From positions 310,001 to 374,000 of the forward strand of contig CAWCIP010000005.1 of NCBI GenBank assembly GCA_963795665.1: a DNA stretch of 64,000 nucleotides, given 5' to 3'. Source of the DNA: DASUPK01 sp963795665 (GTDB taxonomy: Bacteria; Actinomycetota; Thermoleophilia; Solirubrobacterales; 70-9). Below the pieces are notes generated by a model, which made no database searches, had not been told where the DNA came from, and saw only the letters and a list, made by a program, of their open reading frames with translations. A program made the translations under genes and the position numbers. Position 1 is the first letter of the stretch, and the number at the start of each line of letters is the position of its first letter. Shown here piece by piece: positions 50,573 to 59,597 of this stretch.

Positions 50573-51421
50573 TCAGTCTCCCCGGAACTCGGGCGTCTCG
50601 CCTCCGAAAAAGGCCGTGACGCCGCGCCGGAGGTCCTCGGTTCCCATGCTGTCGGCGATTCCGTGGCGCTCCAGCTGGAGGTGGTCGTTGATCGAGTGCT
50701 CGATGCTCTCGTGCAGCAGGCGCTTGGTCATCCGCACGTAGTACGGGGCCTTGGCGGCGAGCTTCTCCGCCTTCTCTCGCGCCCGCGTCATCAGCTGGTC
50801 CGCGGGAACCACCTCGGTGACGAGGCCTGCGTCGAGCGCCGCCTTTGCGTCCATGTTGGGGTCATTGAGCGCCAGCTCGAGCGCCTTGGCCGGTCCGACG
50901 ACCCGCGGCAGGAAATAGGTCATCCCGCCGTCGGGGGCGGCGCCGATGCGCCCGTAGGCGATCGCCAGGAAGGCGTTCTCGGAGGCGATGCGGATGTCGG
51001 CGGAGAGCGCCAGCGACATGCCCGCCCCCGCTGCGGGGCCGTTGACGGCGGCGATCACCGGGTAGGGAATGCGCCGGATGTCGACGATCGCGTTGTGGAG
51101 CGCCTCGGCGCCGCGCCGCACCTCGGTGGGGAGGTCGACGTCCTCGTTGGTGACGCCTCGCTTGAACCAGTTGACGTCCCCGCCGGAGCAGAACGCGCGC
51201 CCGGCGCCCGTGATGACGAGGGCGCGAATCGGCGCGCGATCGGCGAGCCAACCCGCCGCGGTCACGAGCTCGCCGATCAGCTCGGGGCTCATCGCGTTGA
51301 GGGCGTCGGGCCGGTTCAGGGTCATGGTCCCGATCTGGCCGTCCACTCCGATCTCGATCGTCTCGAGCTCGGGCGGCTCGTCGCTGGTCAACGGAATCTC
51401 GGTCTCTGCGGTCTCTGCCAT
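50573..51421 (-). CDS. Enoyl-CoA hydratase/isomerase family protein
   Basis: 282 residues. GTMTLNRPDALNAMSPELIG, AFCSGGDVNW (first oxyanion loop), NGPAAGAGMSLALSADIRIA (second) and YGRIGAAPDGGMTYFLPRVV, where one Asp replaces the second catalytic Glu, as in isomerases such as PaaG. The C-terminal helices contain YVRMTKRLLHESIEHSIND. Third crotonase in the window. It faces away from uvrC across an 80-nt gap. Confidence 0.88.
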   Translation of the reverse strand: MAETAETEIPLTSDEPPELETIEIGVDGQIGTMTLNRPDALNAMSPELIGELVTAAGWLADRAPIRALVITGAGRAFCSGGDVNWFKRGVTNEDVDLPTEVRRGAEALHNAIVDIRRIPYPVIAAVNGPAAGAGMSLALSADIRIASENAFLAIAYGRIGAAPDGGMTYFLPRVVGPAKALELALNDPNMDAKAALDAGLVTEVVPADQLMTRAREKAEKLAAKAPYYVRMTKRLLHESIEHSINDHLQLERHGIADSMGTEDLRRGVTAFFGGETPEFRGD

Positions 51422-51502
51422 TCTCAGCCTCCAATCAGGTCGCGGTGACGAGCGGCCTGGTCACCGCTAAGGCGGGGGACCCGGGACCCTACCCTGTCGT
51501 TT

Positions 51503-53416
51503 GTGCCCGAGAGCAGCAAGAAGTTGGCCGATCAGCGCAAGGAGCTCCCCGACGCCCCGGGTGTCTACGTGTTCCGGAATCGCGCGGGCGACGCCCTCTA
51601 CGTCGGCAAGGCGAATTCGATCCGCAAGCGGGTCGCGTCCCACTTCGCAGGCAAGGGCGGCGGCCGCGGATCGGGCATGGGGGGCACCGCCGAGCTGATC
51701 GACCGGACCGACTCGATCGAGTTCCTGGTCACGGAGAACGAGCCGGAGGCGCTGCTGGCCGAGCAGAGCTTCATCAAGCGTTACCGGCCGCGGTTCAACA
51801 TCCGACTCAGGGACGACAAGTCGTATCCGTACGTCGGCGTCAGCCTCGACGAGGAGTTCCCGCGCGTCTACTTCACCCGCGAGCGCCATCGCCCGAACCG
51901 GGCGTACTTCGGCCCGTTCTCCAGCGCAAAGCGGGTCCGCGAGACCCTCGACCTGCTCGGCAAGCTCTTCCAGTACCGCACCTGCGAGGGGGCGGAGCCC
52001 GGGCGGCGCTCGGGCGTCCCGTGCCTGGACTACTACATCAAGCGCTGCCAGGCGCCCTGCGTCGGCTACATCGACAAGGACGAGTACCGGGGCAACATCG
52101 ACCGCATCGTGGGCTTCCTGTCAGGCCGCTACAAGGAGATCGCAAACGACCTCGAGGCGAAGATGGAGGAGGCGTCCGAGGGGCAGGACTTCGAACGGGC
52201 GGCCCTCTTCCGCGACCGGCTCAATGCGGTCCGGGGGATGATGGAGCGCCAGCAGGTGGCGGGCGGTGCGCTCGGGAGCGCCGATCTGATCGCCGTGGCA
52301 GTGGAGGGAAGCGACGCGAACGCGCAGGTCTTCCAGGTTCGCGACGGCGTCCTGGCCGAGCGCCAGGGCTTCTACCTGGCGGGTGAGGACGAGGCCGCGG
52401 GCGACGACCGCGATCCCGGCGAGGTCGCCGAGACCTTCCTGCTCCAGTACTACGGCGCCGCACCCGCGGTGCCCGGAAGGGTGGTCGTCGGTCCCGAGCT
52501 GACCGGCCGGACGAGCGTGCTCGCCGAGGCGCTGAGCAGCCAGCGCGACTCGCAGGTCGAGGTGCGGGTGGCATCGCGCGGCGACCTGCGCCGCCTCCGC
52601 GAGCTCGCCGAGAAGAACGCGAAGCTCGCGCTCGCCCAGGACAAGCTGCGCCGGGAGCATCGCCGCCAGCAGAGGGTGGAGTCGCTCGCCGCGCTACAGG
52701 AGGCGCTCGGCCTCGAGCGGGTCCCCGTCCGGATCGAGGGCTTCGACATCTCCAACCTCGGCGAGACCCACACCGTCGCCTCGATGGTGGTCTTCGAGGG
52801 AGGCACGCCGAAGAAGTCCGATTACCGGAAGTTCAACATTCGCGGCGAATTCAGCGGTAACGGTGAGGGCCCGGATGACTTCGCGGCGATGCAGGAGGTG
52901 TTGTCGAGGCGCATCGGCCGCTACATGCAGCAGGCCGACATCTCACCGCACGACTCCGACCGTGACGCCAGCTTCGCGGCGCTGCCCGACCTGATCGTGA
53001 TCGACGGAGGCAAGGGTCAGCTCTCGGCGGGGATGAAGGCGCTCGAGCCGCTGCTGGAGCGCGGCGTCGCGGTGGTCAGCCTCGCCAAGCGGATCGAGGA
53101 GGTCTTCGTCCCAGGGCGATCCGACCCGATCCTGCTCGAGAAGCGCTCCGACGCCCTCCGGGTCCTGCAGCGGGTGCGGGACGAGGCGCATCGGTTCGCC
53201 ATCACGTTCCACCGCAGCCGCCGCGACCAGGCGATGACGGCATCCGTGCTGGACGGAGTCCGGGGGGTGGGCCCCGCCCGAAAGCGGGCGCTGCTGCGTC
53301 ACTTCGGCTCGCCGGACAAGCTCCTCACCGCCAGCCGCGAGGAGCTCGAAGCGGTGCCCGGGGTGCCCGGTAAGCTCGCTCGCGAGATCCACCGGCAACT
53401 GCACAGAGCGGGCTGA
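51503..53416 (+). CDS. uvrC: Excinuclease ABC subunit C
   Basis: 637 residues, intact. GIY-YIG domain at 15-100 (PGVYVFRNRAGDALYVGKAN), the Cys-containing linker (CEGAEPGRRSGVPCLDYYIK), UVR helix near 205-235, RNase H-like endonuclease (RIEGFDISNLGETHTVASMV, DLIVIDGGKGQLSAGMKAL) and tandem HhH at the C-terminus (GVRGVGPARKRALLRHFGSP). Makes both incisions in nucleotide excision repair. TACCCT lies 7 nt before the GTG. Overlaps rapZ by 1 nt. Confidence 0.96.
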   Translation: MPESSKKLADQRKELPDAPGVYVFRNRAGDALYVGKANSIRKRVASHFAGKGGGRGSGMGGTAELIDRTDSIEFLVTENEPEALLAEQSFIKRYRPRFNIRLRDDKSYPYVGVSLDEEFPRVYFTRERHRPNRAYFGPFSSAKRVRETLDLLGKLFQYRTCEGAEPGRRSGVPCLDYYIKRCQAPCVGYIDKDEYRGNIDRIVGFLSGRYKEIANDLEAKMEEASEGQDFERAALFRDRLNAVRGMMERQQVAGGALGSADLIAVAVEGSDANAQVFQVRDGVLAERQGFYLAGEDEAAGDDRDPGEVAETFLLQYYGAAPAVPGRVVVGPELTGRTSVLAEALSSQRDSQVEVRVASRGDLRRLRELAEKNAKLALAQDKLRREHRRQQRVESLAALQEALGLERVPVRIEGFDISNLGETHTVASMVVFEGGTPKKSDYRKFNIRGEFSGNGEGPDDFAAMQEVLSRRIGRYMQQADISPHDSDRDASFAALPDLIVIDGGKGQLSAGMKALEPLLERGVAVVSLAKRIEEVFVPGRSDPILLEKRSDALRVLQRVRDEAHRFAITFHRSRRDQAMTASVLDGVRGVGPARKRALLRHFGSPDKLLTASREELEAVPGVPGKLAREIHRQLHRAG

Positions 53417-54348
53417 TGGCAACGGACGCCACGAACGGAGACGGCGCCGGCCCCAGCGAGAAGCGAGTCGAGCTCGTGGTGATCACCGGATACTCCGGCG
53501 CCGGCAAGTCGGAGGCGATCGCGGCCTTCGAGGACGGCGGCTATTTCTGCGTGGACAACCTGCCGCCGAGGATGATCGGCGGCCTCGGCGAGCTCTTCCG
53601 GCACGAGGGCAGCGGGGTCCAGAAAGCCGCGGTGGTGACCGATGTGCGCGGCGGCGAGTACTTCGACGACCTGCAGGCGGTGCTCGGCGAGCTGGCGGCG
53701 GGCGGCCTCGATCTCAAGGTCGTCTTCCTCGAGGCCGACGAGGACGCCCTGCTCCACCGCTACAAGGAGACCCGCCGCCGCCACCCCCTGGCCCGGAGCG
53801 GGCGGATCGTCGACGGGATCCGTGAGGAGCGCGAGCTGCTTGCACCCCTGCGAGAGCGCGCCGACGTCGTCCTCGACACGACCTCGCTCACCGGCGGCGC
53901 GCTCCGCCGGCGCATCGCCACCGAGCTGATCGGCCGCGATGCGCAGGAGAATCAGCTCGCCCTGACGATCCTCACCTTCGGCTTCAAGAACGGCCCGCCG
54001 TCCGATGCCGACCTGACCCTCGACGTCCGCTTCCTGCCGAACCCGCACTACGTCGATGAGCTGCGCCCGCTGACCGGGCTCGACGAGCCGGTCAGGGAGT
54101 ACGTCGAGTCGGGCACCCAGGCCGGCGAGTTCTACGGGCGGCTGATGCCCCTGCTCGACTTCCTGTTGCCCGCCTATGTCGCCGAGGGCAAGCAGCACCT
54201 GACGATCGCGGTGGGCTGCACGGGTGGCAGGCACCGCTCCGTCACCGTCGCCGACCGGATCGCCCGCGAGCTCAGCAAGAGAGACGACGTCAAGCTGCAA
54301 CTGGTTCATCGGGACGTGGAGCTCGAGCCACGTCCGGCGGCGCGCTAG
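53416..54348 (+). CDS. rapZ: RapZ/YvcJ family nucleotide-binding protein
   Basis: 310 residues. Walker A in ITGYSGAGKSEAIAAFEDGG, FCVDNLPPRMIG, and the C-terminal family signature QHLTIAVGCTGGRHRSVTVA. Binds ATP/GTP and in E. coli also the glmS sRNAs. In actinobacteria uvrC-rapZ is normally followed by the yvcK and whiA genes before gap; here these are missing and an ABC exporter follows instead. Same operon as uvrC (stop and start overlap). Confidence 0.94.
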   Translation: MATDATNGDGAGPSEKRVELVVITGYSGAGKSEAIAAFEDGGYFCVDNLPPRMIGGLGELFRHEGSGVQKAAVVTDVRGGEYFDDLQAVLGELAAGGLDLKVVFLEADEDALLHRYKETRRRHPLARSGRIVDGIREERELLAPLRERADVVLDTTSLTGGALRRRIATELIGRDAQENQLALTILTFGFKNGPPSDADLTLDVRFLPNPHYVDELRPLTGLDEPVREYVESGTQAGEFYGRLMPLLDFLLPAYVAEGKQHLTIAVGCTGGRHRSVTVADRIARELSKRDDVKLQLVHRDVELEPRPAAR

Positions 54349-54372
54349 ACCCGCGTCCATAACATCCCGCTG

Positions 54373-55302
54373 ATGGCGGAACCCGTGATCAGCGTCGACG
54401 GCCTGCGCAAGTCCTACGACGACCTCGAGGCCGTCCGGGGCATCGATCTCGAGGTCGGGGCCGGCGAGATCTTCGCCTTCCTGGGACCGAACGGCGCAGG
54501 GAAGACGACCACCGTCGAGATCCTCGAGGGCTACCGGAAGCGGAACGGTGGCGAGGTCAGCGTGCTGGGCACGGATCCACAAGACGCCGACCGGGACTGG
54601 CGCCAGCGGGTGGGCTTCGTGCTCCAGGAGTCCCGGCTCGTCCCCGAGCTAACCCCGCGCGAGGCGGTCGAGCAGTACGCGGGCTACTACGCGCACCCCA
54701 GGGACGTCGACGACACCATCAAGCTGGTCGGGCTGGCCGACAAGGCGAACGTCAGGACCTCGAAGCTCTCCGGAGGGCAGCAGCGCCGCCTGGACGTCGC
54801 CCTGGCCCTGATCGGCGATCCGGAGCTGCTCTTCCTGGACGAGCCGACCACCGGCTTCGATCCCTCCGCTCGCCGCCAGGCCTGGGACGTGATCGGCGGC
54901 CTTCGCAACCTCGGCAAGACGGTGTTCCTGACCACCCACTACATGGACGAGGCGCAGGCGCTTGCCGACCGCGTCGCGATCATCTCCGCCGGCCGGATCG
55001 TGGCCAGCGGCTCGCCGCAGTCTCTCGTGGACCGTGGCGTGCCGCAGACCGAGATCCAATTCAGGCTTCCGGACGGCCTCGGCGCGTCCGATCTCCCGGG
55101 AGACCTTGGCGCGACGGCGCGGGTGGACGCGGGGCTGGTGACGATGAACGTCAAGGATCCGGTCCCCGCGCTGAGAGAGCTGACGACCTGGGCGGGCGAG
55201 CGCGGCGTCGGGCTGCCGGGGCTCACGGTCGGCGCGCCGAGCTTGGAGGACGTCTATCTCGAGCTGACCGAGCAGGCGGACGGCGCGGAGGGCCCGGAAT
55301 GA
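54373..55302 (+). CDS. ABC-2 type exporter ATPase (DrrA-like)
   Basis: 309 residues. FLGPNGAGKTTTVEILEGY (Walker A), SKLSGGQQRRLDVALALIGD (signature), ELLFLDEPTTGFDPSARRQA (Walker B) and TTHYMDEAQALADRVAIIS (switch). The C-terminal 80 residues form a small domain found in drug-exporting ATPases. It overlaps the permease gene by 4 nt. Substrate unknown: drugs, lipids or a peptide are possible. Confidence 0.92.
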   Translation: MAEPVISVDGLRKSYDDLEAVRGIDLEVGAGEIFAFLGPNGAGKTTTVEILEGYRKRNGGEVSVLGTDPQDADRDWRQRVGFVLQESRLVPELTPREAVEQYAGYYAHPRDVDDTIKLVGLADKANVRTSKLSGGQQRRLDVALALIGDPELLFLDEPTTGFDPSARRQAWDVIGGLRNLGKTVFLTTHYMDEAQALADRVAIISAGRIVASGSPQSLVDRGVPQTEIQFRLPDGLGASDLPGDLGATARVDAGLVTMNVKDPVPALRELTTWAGERGVGLPGLTVGAPSLEDVYLELTEQADGAEGPE

Positions 55303-56066
55303 CCGGGGTGGCCGTCGTCCTCCACCAGTTCCGCTTCGACCAGAAGGTCTTCTGGCGCAACCCGGCCGCCGTCTTCTTCACCGCGGCGCTGCCGCTGATC
55401 TTCCTGTTCATGCTGGCGACGCTCTTCAAGAACAACGAGATCTCCGGCCTCCACGTCAAGGGAGCCACGTACTACGTCCCGGCGATCATCACCCTCGCCG
55501 TGATCTCGGCGACGACGGTGAAGCTGGCGACGAACCTCCCGGCCGAGCGGGAGGCGGGCCAGCTCAAGCGTGTGCGCGGGACGCCGCTGCCCCCGGCGGC
55601 CTTCGTCGCGGGGCGTGTGGGTAACTCCCTGGTGATCTCGGTGATCATGGTCGCCCTGGTGAGCGTGATCGGCGCCCTGGTCTACGGCGTCGCGATCCCG
55701 ACCCACACCATGCCCGCGATGCTGGTCACCCTCGCGGTCGGGGCGTTCTCGTTCTCCTGTCTCGGCTTCGCGCTTGCGGCCGCGATTCCGACGGCGGAGG
55801 CGGCTCCGGCGGTAACCAACGCCACAGTCCTGCCGCTCTACTTCCTGTCAGGTGTCTTCATTCCGCAAAACGAGATCCCGAACGGCGTTCTCAACTTCGC
55901 CGACGCCTTCCCGATCCGCCACTTCTTCGAGGCGATGTTCACTGCCTGGGACCCGAACACGACAGGCGCCGGCTTCGAGTGGGGTCACCTGGCCATCGTC
56001 GCGGCGTGGGGCGCTGTCGGCCTGCTCATCGCGGTCCGCTTCTTCCGATGGGAGCCCCGGCGCTGA
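55299..56066 (+). CDS. ABC-2 type exporter permease (DrrB-like)
   Basis: 255 residues, six membrane helices. NPAAVFFTAALPLIFLFMLA opens the first helix, ATTVKLATNLPAEREAGQLK and RVRGTPLPPAAFVAGRV are the ABC-2 family features, and FLSGVFIPQNEIPNGVLNFA contains the periplasmic loop before the final helices. Coupled to the ATPase by a 4-nt overlap; together they make a complete two-gene exporter. Confidence 0.9.
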   Translation: MTGVAVVLHQFRFDQKVFWRNPAAVFFTAALPLIFLFMLATLFKNNEISGLHVKGATYYVPAIITLAVISATTVKLATNLPAEREAGQLKRVRGTPLPPAAFVAGRVGNSLVISVIMVALVSVIGALVYGVAIPTHTMPAMLVTLAVGAFSFSCLGFALAAAIPTAEAAPAVTNATVLPLYFLSGVFIPQNEIPNGVLNFADAFPIRHFFEAMFTAWDPNTTGAGFEWGHLAIVAAWGAVGLLIAVRFFRWEPRR

Positions 56067-56113
56067 CGCCGGATTCGGCCTCACCTGTAATCTGAGGGTC
56101 GAAGGCCGACCGC

Positions 56114-56542
56114 GTGAGAGAGGAGCAATTCGGCGCGCTGTCGGAAGGGAACGTTTCGATCTCCCGTCATCTCCTGATGCTCAACTACGCAGCCGTAAAA
56201 GTCACAGACCTCGAGCGCAGCGGCGCCTTCTACGACTCGATCCTGGCGCCGCTGGGGTGGCGCCGCCAGGATGCACCCGCGAACTCGGTCAGCTGGGGGC
56301 TGATCAAGGCGGAGTTCTTCATCGAGCTGGCCGACTCACAGCGGCCCGGATACGGCCTGATCTCGTTCCCGGCGAAGAGCATCCCGGCCGTCAAGGCCTC
56401 GTTCGAATCGGGCTCCGAGAACGGCGGCGAGCCGGTTGCCGAGCCCGGGAGCGCCCCCTCCTTCGGCCCGGGCAACTACGCCTGCCGCCTCAACGACCCC
56501 GACGGCTACCTCGTCGAGGTCTCCGTCGCTCACGACCGCTGA
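56114..56542 (+). CDS. Glyoxalase/bleomycin-resistance (VOC) family protein
   Basis: 142 residues from GTG 56114, or 121 from ATG 56177, where the VOC domain begins (LNYAAVKVTDLERSGAFYDS). It ends with NYACRLNDPDGYLVEVSVAH, the typical second beta-alpha-beta unit with the metal Glu. A His that pairs with this Glu in canonical glyoxalase I is not obvious. Possible dioxygenase, lyase or binding protein. Lies alone between the ABC exporter and gap. TAATCT lies upstream of the GTG. Confidence 0.72.
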   Translation: MREEQFGALSEGNVSISRHLLMLNYAAVKVTDLERSGAFYDSILAPLGWRRQDAPANSVSWGLIKAEFFIELADSQRPGYGLISFPAKSIPAVKASFESGSENGGEPVAEPGSAPSFGPGNYACRLNDPDGYLVEVSVAHDR

Positions 56543-56627
56543 GGCGATCTCCGTGCTCCGCACGGGGACGGGGCGAGCACTGGCTCGATAATTTGAGTAG
56601 AGCAAACCCCGGCTAGGAGGACTTCAA

Positions 56628-57650
56628 ATGGCAGTCAAGGTGGGCATCAATGGCTTCGGGCGCATCGGCCGGAATCTCTTCCGCGCCGCCCTCGAGGCGG
56701 GGTCCGATCTCGAGTTCGTCGCGGTCAACGACCTGGTCGACGCCGAGACGATGGCCCACCTGCTCAAGTACGACACCGTCCTGGGTCGCTTCCCGGGTGA
56801 GATCGAGGTCTCCGGTGGCGGCATCAGCATCGACGGCAAGGAGCTCAAGGTCCTGAACGAGAAGGACCCTGCCGCTCTCCCCTGGGGCGATCTCGGGGTC
56901 GAGGTCGTGATCGAGTCCACGGGCCTGTTCACCAAGCGCGAGGGCGCCGAGAAGCATCTCAAGGCGGGCGCCAAGAAGGTGATCATCTCGGCGCCGGCCA
57001 CTGATCCGGACATCACGGTCGTCCTCGGTGTCAACTTCGACTCGGACTACGACCCCGAGAAGCACAACATCATCTCCAACGCCTCGTGCACGACCAACTG
57101 CCTGGCGCCCGTGGCCAAGGTGCTGCACGACATGGTCGGCATCGAGCGCGGCCTGATGACCACGATCCACGCCTACACGGCCGACCAGCGCCTCCAGGAC
57201 ATGCCGCACAAGGACCTGCGCCGTGCCCGCGCCGCGGCGATGAACCTGATCCCCACGAGCACGGGGGCCGCCAAGGCGGTCGGGCTCGTCCTGCCGGACC
57301 TGGAGGGCAAGCTCAGCGGCATCTCCGTCCGCGCGCCGGTGATCACCGGATCGCTGGTCGATCTGACCTGCGACGTCTCGAAGGCGACCAGCGAGGAGGA
57401 GATCAACGCGGCGATGAATGAGGCCGCCTCGGGCCCCCTCTCGGGGATCCTCAAGTACACCGAGGACCCGATCGTCTCCACCGACATCGTCACCGACCCG
57501 CACTCCTCGGTCTTCGACGCCGAGCAGACCAAGGTGGTCGACGGAACCTTCGTCAAGCTCCTCTCCTGGTACGACAACGAGTGGGGCTACGCCAACCGCT
57601 GCGTCGACCTGGCGGAGAAGGTGCTGCAGCCCGCCGCGGTAAGTGCCTGA
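56628..57650 (+). CDS. gap: Glyceraldehyde-3-phosphate dehydrogenase, type I (glycolytic)
   Basis: 340 residues. GINGFGRIGRNLFRAALEAG (NAD fold), catalytic Cys in NASCTTNCLAPVAKV, TTIHAYTADQRLQDMPHKDL, and SWYDNEWGYANRCVDLAEKV. AGGAGG precedes the ATG. First gene of the gap-pgk-tpiA-gpmI set; pgk overlaps its end by 8 nt. Unlike the arsenic-type copy at 25250-26255 it keeps the standard T-I-H-A-Y-T loop. Confidence 0.97.
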   Translation: MAVKVGINGFGRIGRNLFRAALEAGSDLEFVAVNDLVDAETMAHLLKYDTVLGRFPGEIEVSGGGISIDGKELKVLNEKDPAALPWGDLGVEVVIESTGLFTKREGAEKHLKAGAKKVIISAPATDPDITVVLGVNFDSDYDPEKHNIISNASCTTNCLAPVAKVLHDMVGIERGLMTTIHAYTADQRLQDMPHKDLRRARAAAMNLIPTSTGAAKAVGLVLPDLEGKLSGISVRAPVITGSLVDLTCDVSKATSEEEINAAMNEAASGPLSGILKYTEDPIVSTDIVTDPHSSVFDAEQTKVVDGTFVKLLSWYDNEWGYANRCVDLAEKVLQPAAVSA

Positions 57651-58848
57651 AGCGAAGGCGTCGCGCTCGCTCGCAAAGGCGAGCGTCAGGGACGCTGAGG
57701 TCGACGGGCGCACCGTGCTCCTGCGGGCGGACCTGAACGTCCCGCTGGACGATGGCGAGGTCGCCGACGACACGCGGATCCGGGCCAGTCTGCCCACGAT
57801 CGAGCTGCTGCGCGACCGCGGCGCGAGCATCGTCCTCGTCTCGCACCTCGGACGTCCCAAGGGGCACGACCCGAGCCTCTCAATGGCCCCGGTGGCCAGG
57901 CGCCTCGGTGAGCTCCTGAACGCGCCCGTGCGGCTGGCTCCGGCGCTGGCCGGCGACGAGGTGAAGAAGATGGCCTCCGAGCTGGGCCCCGGCGATGTCC
58001 TGCTGCTCGAGAACAGCCGCTTCGAGGACGGAGAGAAGAAGAACGACCCCGAGCTGGCGAAGGCCCTCGCCGAGCTCGCCGACCTCTACGTCAACGACGC
58101 CTTCGGCACCGCCCACCGGGCCCACGCGACAACCGAGGGCGTCGCGCACCAGCTGCCGGCATGCGCCGGCCTGCTCCTGGAGGAGGAGGTGAAGCAGCTG
58201 ACGGCCGTCCGCGACGACCCGAAGCGGCCACTGATCGTCGTCCTCGGCGGGGCGAAGGTGACCGACAAGCTCGGGGTGATCGACCGCTTCCTCGGCTTCG
58301 CCGAGGAGATCCTGATCGGCGGGGCCATGTGCTTCAGCTTCTTCAAGGCCGAGGGGCGGGACACGGGCAACTCCCTCGTCGAGGACGAGGGGGTCGAGTC
58401 CGCCAAGGGCGTGCTCGCCGAGGCGGAGAAGAGCGAGACGATGCTGGAGCTGCCGGAGGACCTGGTCCTCGGCAGGGAGCTCGACGCCGGCACCGAGACG
58501 CGTGACCTGAACGGGGTGGACGTCCCCGAGGGCTGGATGGGCCTCGACGTCGGCGCCAACACGGCCGCCAACTTCTCAAAGAGGATCGGGCGCGCCGGGA
58601 CCGTCTTCTGGAACGGCCCGATGGGCGCCTTCGAGGTGCCGCCGTTCGACGCCGCCACGCGCGTTGTGGCCGAGGCCGTCGCCGCGGCGCCCGGCCACAC
58701 CGTGGTCGGCGGCGGGGACTCGGTCGCGGCCCTGCACAAGTTCGGCCTGGCGGACTCCGTGGACTGGATCTCGACCGGAGGTGGCGCCTCACTCGAGCTC
58801 ATCGAGGGGCGCGACTTGCCCGGAGTGGAGGCGCTGCAGGATGCCTGA
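57643..58848 (+). CDS. pgk: Phosphoglycerate kinase
   Basis: 401 residues. RTVLLRADLNVPLDDGEVAD, SIVLVSHLGRPKGHDPSLSM, VNDAFGTAHRAHATTEGVA, LIVVLGGAKVTDKLGVIDRF and HTVVGGGDSVAALHKFGL are all standard PGK signatures. GTG start at 57643 inside the end of gap. Transfers phosphate from 1,3-bisphosphoglycerate to ADP. Overlaps tpiA by 8 nt. Confidence 0.97.
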   Translation: MPEAKASRSLAKASVRDAEVDGRTVLLRADLNVPLDDGEVADDTRIRASLPTIELLRDRGASIVLVSHLGRPKGHDPSLSMAPVARRLGELLNAPVRLAPALAGDEVKKMASELGPGDVLLLENSRFEDGEKKNDPELAKALAELADLYVNDAFGTAHRAHATTEGVAHQLPACAGLLLEEEVKQLTAVRDDPKRPLIVVLGGAKVTDKLGVIDRFLGFAEEILIGGAMCFSFFKAEGRDTGNSLVEDEGVESAKGVLAEAEKSETMLELPEDLVLGRELDAGTETRDLNGVDVPEGWMGLDVGANTAANFSKRIGRAGTVFWNGPMGAFEVPPFDAATRVVAEAVAAAPGHTVVGGGDSVAALHKFGLADSVDWISTGGGASLELIEGRDLPGVEALQDA

Positions 58849-59597
58849 GCGCGTACCCGTTCTCGCGGCCAACTGGAAGATGAACAAGACGATCGAGGAG
58901 ACCGAGCGCTTCCTCGCCGAGTTCCTGCCGAGCGTTCCCGAGTCCGGCGCGGAGGTCGTCATCTGCCCGCCTTTCCTCTCCTTGAAGACCGCCGTCGAGC
59001 ACTGCGCCCAGAGCCGCGCCACGCGTGGCGGCGCAGAACATGCACGAGGAGGCGGAGGGCGCGTTCACCGGAGAGGTCTCGGCGCCGATGCTGCTGGAGA
59101 TCGGCGTCGATGGCGTGATCCTCGGCCACTCCGAACGCCGCCAGTACTTCGGCGAGAGCGACGAGGCCCTTGCCCGCAAGGTGCCGGCCGCGCTGCGCGC
59201 CGGGCTGGAGCCGATTCTCTGCGTGGGCGAGAACGAGGCCCAGCGCGAGTCCGACGAGACCGAGGGCATCCTCACCCGTCAGATCGAGGCCGACCTCGCC
59301 GACGTCCCCGACGATCGCCTCGGTGAGGTCGTGATCGCCTACGAGCCGATCTGGGCGATCGGCACCGGCCGGACGGCGACCACCGAGCAGGCGCAGGAGG
59401 CGTGCGCCCTGATCCGGGGGCTGATCGAGACTCGCTCGGGCGAGGCCGCTGCCGCGATCCGGATTCTCTACGGCGGCTCCGTCAAGCCGGGCAACGCCGC
59501 CGAGCTGATCTCCCAGCCGGACGTCGACGGCGCACTCGTCGGCGGGGCGAGCCTCGACCCCTCCGACTTCGCGGCGATCGTCGACGCCGCCGCGTGA
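58841..59597 (+). CDS. tpiA: Triosephosphate isomerase (one frameshift)
   Basis: N-terminal part from ATG 58841: VLAANWKMNKTIEETERFLA (catalytic Asn-Lys). After a 1-base shift near 59015 it continues as AAQNMHEEAEGAFTGEVSAP, ILGHSERRQYFGESDEALAR (catalytic His), VIAYEPIWAIGTGRTATTEQ (catalytic Glu) and RILYGGSVKPGNAAELISQP. About 251 residues in all. The shift is almost certainly a sequence error, since tpiA is needed and all motifs are intact. The stop overlaps the gpmI ATG (TGATG). Confidence 0.92.

Noticed and set aside
56551..56565. CCGTGC-TCC-GCACGG as a terminator after the VOC gene
   Set aside because: Six base pairs and no U-run; possible but too weak to list as a feature.
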